Source: Actinomycetes bacterium
GTDB taxonomy: Bacteria > Actinomycetota > Acidimicrobiia > Acidimicrobiales > RAAP-2
Length of the DNA stretch: 6,804 nt
Direction of reading: 5' to 3'
Assembly: GCA_021787255.1 (NCBI GenBank)
Contig: JAJYMD010000064.1
Location: 1-6,804, forward strand
Every line of letters starts with the position of its first letter. Positions within the stretch are counted from its first letter, which is position 1. Shown here piece by piece: positions 1-6,415 of this stretch. The position numbers were made by a program, and so were the translations under genes. Under the pieces are notes generated by a model. The model saw nothing but the letters and a program-made list of their open reading frames with translations. It was not told where the DNA came from and made no database searches.

Positions 1-547
1 GGGCGAGCATCGCCGCCCCTTTGGCCATGCCGCCGACCGTGCAGCGCCCCCCGCCCGCCGCGACCTGCGCGACCGCCACCTTGCGGACGGTGTCCGTCGT
101 CAAGATCGCGTCCGCCGCGGCCCGGCCGGCATCCTCGCCCACCGCCCGTGCCGCCACGACGGGGCCGACTGCGCCGAGCACCTCGGAGGGGAACGGGACG
201 CCGATGAGCCCGGTCTGGCAGACGAGCACCTCGTGGGGCGCGGCCCCCACCCCGGCCGCGACGAGCTCGCACAGCCGACGGGCCACGCCGATCCCCCCCG
301 GTCCGGTCGCCGCGTTCGCGTTCCCGGAGGTGAGGACCGTCGCCGCGGCGCGCCCCGCGCTCTTCGCCAGGTGGTCGCGGCTCACCTGCACCGGTGCCGC
401 CGCAGCCAGGTTCGTCGTGAAGACCGCAGCCGTCGGCACCGCGCGGCCGTCGGCGGTCGCGACGACGGCGAGGTCCGGCGCGCCCGCCGGCTTGATGCCG
501 ACCGCTCCCCCGGCCGCGACGAACCCCCTGGGCGCGGTGACGCTCAC
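1..547 (-). CDS. argJ: Glutamate N-acetyltransferase / ornithine acetyltransferase ArgJ, N-terminal part (runs off the window)
   Basis: ArgJ moves the acetyl group from N-acetylornithine to glutamate in the cyclic arginine pathway; some forms also use acetyl-CoA. It acts in the cytoplasm. I translated 182 residues from the GTG at 547. Visible family motifs are FTTN (residues 43-46), SGNANAATG (74-82, family form SGNANACTG), the oxyanion-hole Thr-Gly in QTGLIG (111-116), TTDT (150-153) and GGMAKGAAM (172-180), which normally leads to the Thr nucleophile where the precursor cuts itself into alpha and beta chains. That Thr would lie about ten residues beyond the window edge, so cleavage cannot be judged. 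The GTG shares four bases (GTGA) with the argC stop, which suggests translational coupling. Family KGxGM reads KGAAM here. The identification is secure and the gene is incomplete only because the window ends. Confidence 0.96.
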   Translation of the reverse strand, partial: MSVTAPRGFVAAGGAVGIKPAGAPDLAVVATADGRAVPTAAVFTTNLAAAAPVQVSRDHLAKSAGRAAATVLTSGNANAATGPGGIGVARRLCELVAAGVGAAPHEVLVCQTGLIGVPFPSEVLGAVGPVVAARAVGEDAGRAAADAILTTDTVRKVAVAQVAAGGGRCTVGGMAKGAAMLA

Positions 548-1554
548 GGGTACACCGCCGCGAGCGGGAGCCCCGCGGCCTCGTCGAGACCGAGCACGAG
601 GTTGGCGCACTGCACCGCCTGACCGGCCGCTCCCTTCACCAGATTGTCCAGGGCGCACAAGGCGACGAGCCAACCGGTTCGCTCGTCCACCCGTGCGCTC
701 ACGTGCGCCGTGTTCGAGCCGCTCGCCTGCTTCGTGGACGGCGGGTCCTCGGTCACGATGACGAACGGCTCCCCCGAGTACGCCTCGTCGAGGAGCTCCA
801 TCGCCTCCGAGGACGTGAGGCCTCGCGCCGGTCGCGCGTAGCACGTCGCGAGGAGCCCCCTCGTCATCGGGACCAGGTGCGGGGTGAACAGTGCCCGGTG
901 ACCGAGCAGCTGCTCGATCTCGGGGGTGTGGCGGTGCGTGAGCAGGCTGTAGGCGCCGAAGTCCTCGTCGACCGCGCTGAACTGCAGCCGCTCGCTCGTG
1001 GTGCGGCCCGCGCCCGAGACGCCGCTCGCGGCGTCCACGATCACGTCGCCGTCGAGGAGACCGGCCCTGGCGAAGGGCGCGAGCGCGAGCGCCGCCGCGG
1101 TCGGATAGCAGCCTGCTGCCGCGACCAGGCGCGCGCCGCAGAGCTCTTCGCGGAAGAGCTCGGGCAGGCCGTAGACGAACTCGCTCAGCAGCTCGGGTGC
1201 CTCGTGGGTGCTCCCGTACCAGCGCGGGTAGAGCGACGCGTCCTTCAGGCGGAAGTCCGCGGCGAGGTCGACGACGGCGCCGACCCGGCCTGCGATCTCG
1301 GGGATGATCCGCTGCGACTGGCCGTGGGGCAGGGCGAAGAAGACCACGTCGAGCCCGAGGAGCACGCTCGGGTCGGTCTGCTCGTAGCGCAGCGTCGGGT
1401 AGGCAGCGGCGAGCGAAGGGGTGCGGCGCCCGACCGGCTCCCCGGCGCTCGCGCCTCCCGTCGCCACGACGGCCTCGAGCTCGGGGTGGGCTGCGCAGAT
1501 GCGCAGGAGCTCCGTCCCGCCGTACCCCGAAGCTCCCACCACGCCGGCCTTCAC
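544..1554 (-). CDS. argC: N-acetyl-gamma-glutamyl-phosphate reductase ArgC
   Basis: ArgC reduces N-acetylglutamyl-5-phosphate to the semialdehyde with NADPH, the third step of arginine synthesis, in the cytoplasm. The 336 residues are close to the family norm. The NADP-binding glycine motif GASGYGG is at residues 8-14, the catalytic cysteine is C149 in AAGCYPTA, and the probable catalytic histidine is H209 in HRHTPEIEQ. SGVSGAGR (177-184), HLVPMTRGLLAT (226-237) and the C-terminal DNLVKGAAGQA are also typical. The start is GTG (MKAGVVGASGYGG), which puts the glycine motif at the usual distance from the N-terminus. There is no Shine-Dalgarno sequence upstream. Instead a -10-like element sits exactly where it would place the first transcribed base on the GTG. 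It is the first gene of the arg cluster and overlaps argJ by four bases. Regulation by an ArgR-type repressor is inferred from the palindrome just upstream. Confidence 0.98.
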   Translation of the reverse strand: MKAGVVGASGYGGTELLRICAAHPELEAVVATGGASAGEPVGRRTPSLAAAYPTLRYEQTDPSVLLGLDVVFFALPHGQSQRIIPEIAGRVGAVVDLAADFRLKDASLYPRWYGSTHEAPELLSEFVYGLPELFREELCGARLVAAAGCYPTAAALALAPFARAGLLDGDVIVDAASGVSGAGRTTSERLQFSAVDEDFGAYSLLTHRHTPEIEQLLGHRALFTPHLVPMTRGLLATCYARPARGLTSSEAMELLDEAYSGEPFVIVTEDPPSTKQASGSNTAHVSARVDERTGWLVALCALDNLVKGAAGQAVQCANLVLGLDEAAGLPLAAVYP

Positions 1555-1560
1555 GCCGCA

Positions 1561-1566
1561 AGTTTA
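1561..1566 (-). promoter_or_regulatory. -10 element of a probable leaderless argC promoter
   Basis: TAAACT fits the TANNNT consensus of actinobacterial housekeeping promoters. Six bases separate it from the argC GTG, the spacing expected when the initiating G of the codon is also +1. This agrees with the absence of any ribosome-binding site upstream of argC. It is also one of few AT-rich hexamers in this very GC-rich region. Confidence 0.55.
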
Positions 1567-1576
1567 GCCGAGATCA

Positions 1577-1590
1577 TGCATACCTATGCA
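1577..1590 (-). promoter_or_regulatory. Putative ARG box (ArgR operator) of argC
   Basis: The sequence TGCATAGGTATGCA is a perfect inverted repeat with the layout TGCAT-4-ATGCA. This matches the geometry of the known ArgR half-operator (TGAAT-4-ATTCA in E. coli) and resembles the TGCAT-containing ARG boxes described upstream of argC in Streptomyces. It lies 22 bases upstream of the argC start and overlaps the expected -35 region. Only one clear 14-bp box is seen, whereas many ArgR operators have two boxes about 3 bp apart. The argR gene itself is not in the window. Confidence 0.65.
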
Positions 1591-1637
1591 CGGCACGGCA
1601 GGGCACAGCACAGCACAGCACAGCACAGCACAGCACA
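1588..1637. repeat. Pentanucleotide tandem array (GCACA on +, TGTGC on -), ten units
   Basis: On the plus strand there are seven perfect GCACA units at 1603-1637. They are preceded in phase by three variant units: GCACG at 1588, GCACG at 1593 and GCAGG at 1598. A more degenerate GCCCA follows at 1638. The array is noncoding, starts 15 nt beyond the pheT stop and runs into the ARG-box palindrome, sharing its outer TGC. Perfect short repeats of this kind are prone to slippage, so copy number may vary between strains. No function is known to me. Confidence 0.9.
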
Positions 1638-1652
1638 GCCCACGACCGGCGC

Positions 1653-4130
1653 TCAGCGGAGCGTGGCGCCCGCCGCCGCGGCGCCCTCGATGGCCAGCCG
1701 GCGCAGGCGCGCGACCTCCGCGTCCGTGAGGGTCCGGTCGGGCGCTGCGAACCGCAGCCGGTACGCGAGGCTGCGGTGCCCCTCGGGCATCCCGGGGCCC
1801 CGGTACACGTCGAACAGGACGGACGACTCGAGGAGCTCGCGATCCGCGCCGCTCAGGCCGGCCACCAGCGCGGCCTGGACCCTGGCCGCCGGCACCTCGT
1901 CGGCGACGACGAGCGCCACGTCCACGTCGGAGGAGGGGAACCGGCTGAACGTGCGCGCCTCGGCGGGTCTCCTCGGGGTCAGCGCCGGGTCGAGCAGCAC
2001 GCCGAGGTCCACCTCCAGCCAGCCGATCCGACCGTGCCCGGGGTCGTGGCCGAACGCCGAGGCCACCGCGGGGTCCACCTCTCCCACCGACCCGAGGGTC
2101 GCGCCCGTGCCGGCGACCTGGAGGCGTGCGGCACGCGTGGGGTGCAGACCCGGGATGGACCCGTCGGCCACGACGTCCGCCTCCAGGACCCGCAGCGCGT
2201 CCTCGAGCACCCGCCACACGGCGATCGCGCTGCGCGCGTCGTCGCCGTCGCTCGCGAGCGCCACCGACAGCAGCTCGCGCTCGCCCGGCAGCAGCGCGGT
2301 CTTCGAGCCCGAGCCTGCGACGCGCGCGCTGCGGGAGGAGCCGCCAGCGCCCGGGTGCGAGAAGACGACGCCGATCTCGAAGAGGCGGACCGCCCCCTGG
2401 CGCCGGCGCGCGTTCCAGGCGAGCGCGCGGACGAGCCCCGGGAGCATCGACCGCCGCAGCCACGCCTCCTCCTTGACGACGGGGTTCGACACCTCGACGG
2501 CAGGCCCGTCGAGCCCCATCGCCACGTGGTCGGCGTCGTCGACCAGGCTCGGCGTCCACGCCTCGAGCCCGCCGACCCCGCACATCACGTCCGCGACCAG
2601 TCGGCGCTCGCGCTGGTACGCGCTGAGCCCGCCTGGCTCCGGCCACGACGGCCTGCGGCGGGCGATGCGCGAGTAGCCGTAGGTGCGGGCGATCTCCTCG
2701 ATGACGTCGTCGACCCCGTGGGGTTCGGGCCGGATGTCCGGGCGGTTCGTCGGCACCGTGACGAGGAGCCCGCCGCGCTCCGGCTCGGCGCCGAAGCCGA
2801 GCGGCTCGAGCAGCGACGCCGCCTCCTCTGGGTCGATGTCGACGCCGAGCACCGCCCGCACGCGCCGGGCCGCGACGCCGATGCGCAGGGGAGCGGGCAC
2901 CGCGCCCCGCACGTCGAGCCTCCCCGTCGCGGCGGGCGCCCCGAGGAGCTCGCAGAACCGGTCGACCGCGCGGTCGATCCCCCAGGGGTCGCACCCCCGC
3001 TCGAAACGAGCCGACGCCTCGGTGCGCAGCCCCAGGCGCTTGGACGTCCGGGCGATCGCCATCGGCGAGAAGTACGCGGCCTCGAGCAGCACACGCGTGG
3101 TCGTCTCGGTGATCTCGCTCGACGCGCCGCCCATGATCCCGCCGATCCCGACCGGCGAACCCTGCGCGTCGCAGATCAGGCAGTCCTCCCCGACGTCCCC
3201 GAGCCCCCGTCCGGGCGTCCCGAGGGTCCGCTCGATGCCGTCGAGGGTGACGACCGTCTCGCCCGGCCGAGCCCGCCTGACGAGGAGCCCCGGAGCCCCA
3301 AGGCGGTCGAGGTCGTAGGGGTGCGTCGGCTGCCCCAGCTCGAGCATCACGTAGTTCGAGGCGTCGACCACGTTGTTGATCGGCCGCATGCCCGCGAGCA
3401 GGAGGCGGCGGGCGAGCCAGCGGGGCGACGGCTCCACGCGCACGCCGTCGAGCACCACGACCACCATGCGCGGGCACAGGTCCAAGTCGGCGATCTCCAA
3501 GGTCGCGAGCGCGCCGACCGGCGTCCCGAGGTCCGGCGGAGGCGCCGGCTGCGGCAGGGTGAAGGGCAGGCGGAGCCTTGCGGCGAGGTCGCGCGCGACA
3601 CCTGCCACGGACCACGCGTCGGGGCGGTTCCCCTCGACGGTGATGTCGAAGACCACGTCGGGCTCGACGCCGAGCGCCTCGGCGACCGGGATCCCCGGAC
3701 GCGCGCCCTCCACGTCGTTCAGGACGAGGATGCCTTCGTGGTCGTCGGACAGCCGGAGCTCCTGACCCGAGCAGAGCATGCCGTTGGAGGTCGCGCCCTT
3801 CATCGTGCGGCGCTGGATCTGCACACCTCCAGGGAGCACCGTGCCAACCGGGGCCAGCGGCACCAGGTCGCCCGGCGAGAAGTTCCACGCCCCGCAGACC
3901 ACCTGCACTGGCCCTTCCCCAGCGTCCACGGTCACCAGCCGGATCCGGTCCGCGCCGGGGATCGCGTCGATGCCCTCGACCAGCGCGACGACGACGTCGC
4001 CGAGCCCCTCGCCCACCCGCTCCACGCGCTCGACCACGAGCCCGAGGTCGTCGAGGGCGGCCACGAGCGTGGGGACCTCGGAGGTGTCGAACGGGGCGAA
4101 ATCTCGCAGCCAGCTGAGCGGTGCCCTCAT
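1653..4130 (-). CDS. pheT: Phenylalanyl-tRNA synthetase beta subunit PheT
   Basis: PheT is the large subunit of the cytoplasmic alpha2-beta2 enzyme that charges tRNA-Phe; it binds tRNA and removes mischarged tyrosine. At 825 residues it is close to the usual length of about 800. Domains in order: N-terminal MRAPLSWLRDF; EMAP-II-like tRNA-binding domain (about 42-150, with VVCGAWNF and SNGMLCSGQEL); B3/B4 editing domain (about 215-395, with GQPTH at 266-270, GGIMGG at 330-335, LLEAAYF and RTEASARFERG); B5 domain (about 413-490, with IEEIARTYGY); catalytic-like core (VSNPVVKEEAWLRRSMLPGL, LFEIGVVF); C-terminal ferredoxin-fold anticodon-binding domain (from about 728, ARTFSRFPSSDVDVALVV). The probable editing residues H270, E350, T370 and A372 are all present, so editing should be intact. 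Two loops look longer than usual. It starts 31 nt after pheS, with only a weak ribosome-binding site; the upstream ATG at 4159 is out of frame. Confidence 0.98.
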   Translation of the reverse strand: MRAPLSWLRDFAPFDTSEVPTLVAALDDLGLVVERVERVGEGLGDVVVALVEGIDAIPGADRIRLVTVDAGEGPVQVVCGAWNFSPGDLVPLAPVGTVLPGGVQIQRRTMKGATSNGMLCSGQELRLSDDHEGILVLNDVEGARPGIPVAEALGVEPDVVFDITVEGNRPDAWSVAGVARDLAARLRLPFTLPQPAPPPDLGTPVGALATLEIADLDLCPRMVVVVLDGVRVEPSPRWLARRLLLAGMRPINNVVDASNYVMLELGQPTHPYDLDRLGAPGLLVRRARPGETVVTLDGIERTLGTPGRGLGDVGEDCLICDAQGSPVGIGGIMGGASSEITETTTRVLLEAAYFSPMAIARTSKRLGLRTEASARFERGCDPWGIDRAVDRFCELLGAPAATGRLDVRGAVPAPLRIGVAARRVRAVLGVDIDPEEAASLLEPLGFGAEPERGGLLVTVPTNRPDIRPEPHGVDDVIEEIARTYGYSRIARRRPSWPEPGGLSAYQRERRLVADVMCGVGGLEAWTPSLVDDADHVAMGLDGPAVEVSNPVVKEEAWLRRSMLPGLVRALAWNARRRQGAVRLFEIGVVFSHPGAGGSSRSARVAGSGSKTALLPGERELLSVALASDGDDARSAIAVWRVLEDALRVLEADVVADGSIPGLHPTRAARLQVAGTGATLGSVGEVDPAVASAFGHDPGHGRIGWLEVDLGVLLDPALTPRRPAEARTFSRFPSSDVDVALVVADEVPAARVQAALVAGLSGADRELLESSVLFDVYRGPGMPEGHRSLAYRLRFAAPDRTLTDAEVARLRRLAIEGAAAAGATLR

Positions 4131-4161
4131 GGCCTCGTTGCGCCTCGCACGCCGTGCATGC

Positions 4162-5223
4162 TCAGAACTGCCTCAGGAAGCGGACGTCGTTCTCGACCAT
4201 CGCGCGCATGTCCGCGATGACGTGGCGCATCTGCGCGCACCGGTCGATGCCGAGGCCGAAGGCGAACCCGCTCCACTCCTCGGAGTCGATCCCGACGGCC
4301 TCGAACACCGCCGGGTCCACCATCCCGCAGCCCGCGAGCTCCACCCAGCCGGTCCACGAGCACGTCCGGCAGCCCTTGCCCCGGCAGATCGTGCACGTCA
4401 CCTCCACCTCGGCAGAGGGCTCGGTGAAGGGGAAGTAGCCGGGACGCAGCCGCGAGTGGATGTCGGCCCCGAAGTATGCCGTCGTGAACGTCTCGATCGT
4501 GCCCGCGAGGTCCGCGAAGGTGATGCCGCGGTCCACGACGAGCCCCTCGATCTGGTGGAACACCGGCAGATGCCGCGCATCTGGGGTCTCGCGCCGATAG
4601 CAGCGGCCCGGGATCACCGCGTGGATCGGCGGCGGCCGCTCCTCCATGAGGTGGATCTGCACCGGGGAGGTGTGCGTGCGCAGGAGGACCGTCTCGGGCT
4701 GGCCGAGCTCGAGGTAGAAGGTGTCCCACATGCTGCGCGCGGGGTGCGCCGGCGGGATGTTCAGCGCCTCGAAGTTGTACCAATCGGTCTCGGCCTCGGG
4801 GCCCTCCGCGACCGTGAAGCCCATCGCGACGAACACGTCCTCGAGCTCACGGCGCGTCTGGTCCACGAGGTGCAGCCGTCCTCTCCTCAGCGCGGAGCGG
4901 ACCTCGCTCTCGGTGACCTCCGTCAGGTCCAGCCGGTCGCGCTCGAGCATCGCGGCGCGCTCGGCCGCGGCGAGCGCCTTGGCCCTCTCGGCCGCCAGGG
5001 TCTCCAGACGCGTCCGCGCTTCGTGCAGCGCCTTGCCCGCAGCGCGCCGCTCGTCGGGATCGAGCCCGGCAAGGACCCGGTGCGCGCGCGCGAGCGGGCT
5101 CCTTCTGCCCAGCACCGCGCTCTGGACCTCCTCGAGCTCGCCGGTCGACCTGGCCGCAACGAGTGCGTCCGCGGCTTCGCGCTCGAGCTGCGCCACCTCC
5201 CCGCTCAGGTCACGACCGGTCAT
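4162..5223 (-). CDS. pheS: Phenylalanyl-tRNA synthetase alpha subunit PheS
   Basis: PheS is the catalytic class II subunit that activates phenylalanine with ATP and transfers it to tRNA-Phe together with PheT. It has 353 residues, the usual size. Residues 1-100 form an Ala/Glu/Arg-rich helical arm expected to be a tRNA-contacting coiled coil. The class II core follows: GPEAETDWYNFEALN (141-155), HPAR (160-163), DTFY (167-170), LLRTHTSPVQ (180-189), motif 2 GRCYRRE (206-212), FHQIEGL (222-228), YFPFTEPSAEV (263-273) and motif 3 GFAFGLGIDR (319-328). Ala321 aligns with the alanine that sets amino-acid pocket size in E. coli PheS (A294). Four cysteines (C277, C280, C285, C288) form a CX2CX4CX2C knuckle just before GW, a feature I recall from several other bacterial PheS. 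The ATG overlaps the methyltransferase stop (ATGA) and has no clear Shine-Dalgarno sequence, so coupling is likely. Confidence 0.98.
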   Translation of the reverse strand: MTGRDLSGEVAQLEREAADALVAARSTGELEEVQSAVLGRRSPLARAHRVLAGLDPDERRAAGKALHEARTRLETLAAERAKALAAAERAAMLERDRLDLTEVTESEVRSALRRGRLHLVDQTRRELEDVFVAMGFTVAEGPEAETDWYNFEALNIPPAHPARSMWDTFYLELGQPETVLLRTHTSPVQIHLMEERPPPIHAVIPGRCYRRETPDARHLPVFHQIEGLVVDRGITFADLAGTIETFTTAYFGADIHSRLRPGYFPFTEPSAEVEVTCTICRGKGCRTCSWTGWVELAGCGMVDPAVFEAVGIDSEEWSGFAFGLGIDRCAQMRHVIADMRAMVENDVRFLRQF

Positions 5224-5981
5224 CGGGGCATGCTAGACCGGCGCTGGCGGAGCGCCTCGAAGCAGATCACCGCGCACGCCATCCCGACGTTCAGCGACTC
5301 GGCGCGCCCGGCCATCGGGATCCCGACCAGCCCGTCGAGCTGGAGCCCCTCCGGCAACCCTGAGGCCTCGTTACCGAGGACGAGCGCGCTGCGCACCGAC
5401 CAGTCGACCGTTGCGTAGTCCTCGCCGCCGCGCACGGCTGCGCCGAGCCGCCGGAAGCCCGCGTCTGCGAGCCCGGAGAGGACCGCTGCCGGGAGGTCGC
5501 CGAGGACGAGCGGGACGTGGAAGAGCGACCCGGCCGACGCACGCACGGCCTTCGGGTTGTAGGGGTCGACCGTGCCCCCGCAGGACACGACGGCACCGAC
5601 GCCCGCGGCATCCGCGCTGCGCAGCACCGTGCCGGCGTTGCCGGGGTCCCTCACGTCGGCCATCACGACGACGAGGTCGGCGCGCGAGGGCACCTCGGGC
5701 AGGTCGAGCATCGGGAAGACGGCGAGCACCGGCTGGGGCGTCACGGTCGTCGCGACGCGCTCGACGACGCCGGGTGCAAGCTCGAACACCCGCGCGCCCC
5801 GGTCGAGGGCCATGCCGACCAGCTCGCCCACGGCGAGGTCCGCGCCGGCGCTCCCCGCTGCGACGTACACCGACTCGGGCGCGGCGCCCGCGAGGATGCC
5901 GGTCCGGACGACCTCGGTGCCCTCCGCCACGAACGCCCGCTCCGCCCGCCGGGCGGCGCGGCGGCTGAGCAGGCGCCTCAC
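5220..5981 (-). CDS. TrmH/SpoU-family RNA 2'-O-ribose methyltransferase
   Basis: This SPOUT-fold enzyme should transfer a methyl group from S-adenosylmethionine to a ribose 2'-OH, probably in 23S rRNA given the family and the ribosomal neighbours; the exact nucleotide cannot be read from sequence. The N-terminal part (AERAFVAEGTEVVRTGI, residues 13-29) matches the SpoU substrate-binding domain. SpoU motif 1 is VRDPGNAGTVLR (110-121, with N115 and R121), followed by NPKAVRASAGSLFHVPL (142-158). Motif 2 is LVLGNEASGLP (200-210) and motif 3 is IPMAGRAESLNVGMA (221-235), which forms the knotted cofactor site. The listed start is the GTG at 5981. The frame stays open upstream, and its translation (YSHQRVRRVRRLL) looks like the conserved start of the family, so the true start may be a CTG at 6023. 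The gene ends in ATGA overlap with pheS. Confidence 0.93.
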   Translation of the reverse strand: MRRLLSRRAARRAERAFVAEGTEVVRTGILAGAAPESVYVAAGSAGADLAVGELVGMALDRGARVFELAPGVVERVATTVTPQPVLAVFPMLDLPEVPSRADLVVVMADVRDPGNAGTVLRSADAAGVGAVVSCGGTVDPYNPKAVRASAGSLFHVPLVLGDLPAAVLSGLADAGFRRLGAAVRGGEDYATVDWSVRSALVLGNEASGLPEGLQLDGLVGIPMAGRAESLNVGMACAVICFEALRQRRSSMPR

Positions 5982-6019
5982 GCGGCGGACCCGCTGGTGG
6001 GAGTACGCGAGCGCGACGC

Positions 6020-6382
6020 TCAGGACGCCTGCAGCGCCGCGCCTGCCACCGCGACGAGCGCGGCGAACGCGTGGTCGTCGGTCACCGCCAGGTCGGCGAG
6101 CACCTTGCGGTCGACGTCCACGCCGGCCCGGTGGAGGCCGGCGACGAACGTGCTGTAGGTCATGCCGTGCAGCCGGCTCGCCGCGTTGATGCGCTGGATC
6201 CAGAGCCTGCGGAGATCGCCCTTGCGGGCTCGCCGGTCCCGGTACGCGTACTGCAGCGAGTGCATCACCTGCTCGTTCGCGGCCCGGTACGTGCGGCTCC
6301 TGTTGCCGTAGTAGCCCTTGGCCTGCGCCAGCACCGCGCGGTGGTGCTTGCGGCCGTGGACGCCGCGCTTCACTCGTGCCAT
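6020..6382 (-). CDS. rplT: 50S ribosomal protein bL20
   Basis: bL20 binds 23S rRNA early and is needed for assembly of the large subunit; in some bacteria it also represses its own operon. The 120 residues have the family length. [32 protein letters not shown] is the typical basic RNA-binding arm (residues 1-32), and [17 protein letters not shown] (54-70) is the L20 signature. The C-terminal tail ([11 protein letters not shown]) is alanine-rich and unremarkable. The ATG is preceded by a very strong purine-rich ribosome-binding site (GAGGGGAGGAG, 6395-6385), which confirms the start. It lies 33 nt after rpmI. No autoregulatory structure was identified. Confidence 0.98.
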   Translation of the reverse strand: MARVKRGVHGRKHHRAVLAQAKGYYGNRSRTYRAANEQVMHSLQYAYRDRRARKGDLRRLWIQRINAASRLHGMTYSTFVAGLHRAGVDVDRKVLADLAVTDDHAFAALVAVAGAALQAS

Positions 6383-6384
6383 CG

Positions 6385-6395
6385 CTCCTCCCCTC
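6385..6395 (-). promoter_or_regulatory. Strong Shine-Dalgarno sequence of rplT
   Basis: GAGGGGAGGAG ends two bases before the rplT ATG, and its GGAGG core lies about four bases from it. It is by far the strongest ribosome-binding site in the window, as expected for a highly expressed ribosomal protein. Confidence 0.75.
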
Positions 6396-6415
6396 TCGCC
6401 TTCTTCGTCGCCCGC

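Larger units (their letters stand above)
1555..1652 (-). promoter_or_regulatory. pheT-argC intergenic region with the putative arg operon promoter
   Basis: This 98-nt gap separates the translation operon from the arginine operon. Reading towards argC it holds a TGTGC-type pentanucleotide array, then the palindrome TGCATAGGTATGCA, then TAAACT (1566-1561) as a -10 element of the TANNNT class, then six bases, then the argC GTG. If TAAACT occupies -12 to -7, the transcript starts at base 1554, the G of the GTG, giving a leaderless mRNA. A 17-nt spacer puts the -35 region at 1584-1589, inside the palindrome, so a bound repressor would block polymerase. No good -35 consensus is seen, which is common for such promoters. 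This is inference from position and pattern; transcription start data would settle it. Confidence 0.6.

Noticed and set aside
1648..1670. Possible terminator hairpin at the pheT stop (GGCGC/GCGCC arms)
   Set aside because: The stem is only five pairs with a 13-nt loop, overlaps the pheT stop codon and is not followed by a T tract. I cannot support it as a terminator.
703..2676. A 657-codon plus-strand open frame across argC, the intergenic array and part of pheT
   Set aside because: It is an antisense shadow of two conserved genes, has low-complexity composition, and passes through the pentamer array only because that array lacks stops.
1564..3888. A minus-strand frame overlapping pheT that reads through the array as a Cys/Ala/Val/Leu repeat
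   Set aside because: It lies in the wrong frame inside pheT, and its product is Arg/Gly/Ala-rich with no family resemblance. The repeat-encoded tail is an accident of the pentamer array.
4131..4161. A leader peptide or attenuator between pheS and pheT (ATG at 4159; GCACG-G-CGTGC palindrome)
   Set aside because: The ATG is out of frame with pheT. The palindrome has a one-base centre and cannot form a normal hairpin. There is no run of Phe codons and no alternative structure.
1776..4220. An 814-codon plus-strand open frame antisense to pheT
   Set aside because: It mirrors pheT in a high-GC genome, where stop codons are rare on the opposite strand. The translation is Arg/Ala/His/Asp-rich with no recognisable domain, and pheT is unambiguous.
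3778..5418. A 546-codon plus-strand open frame antisense to pheT, pheS and trmH
   Set aside because: It has GC-driven composition, no recognisable motifs and no plausible ribosome-binding context.
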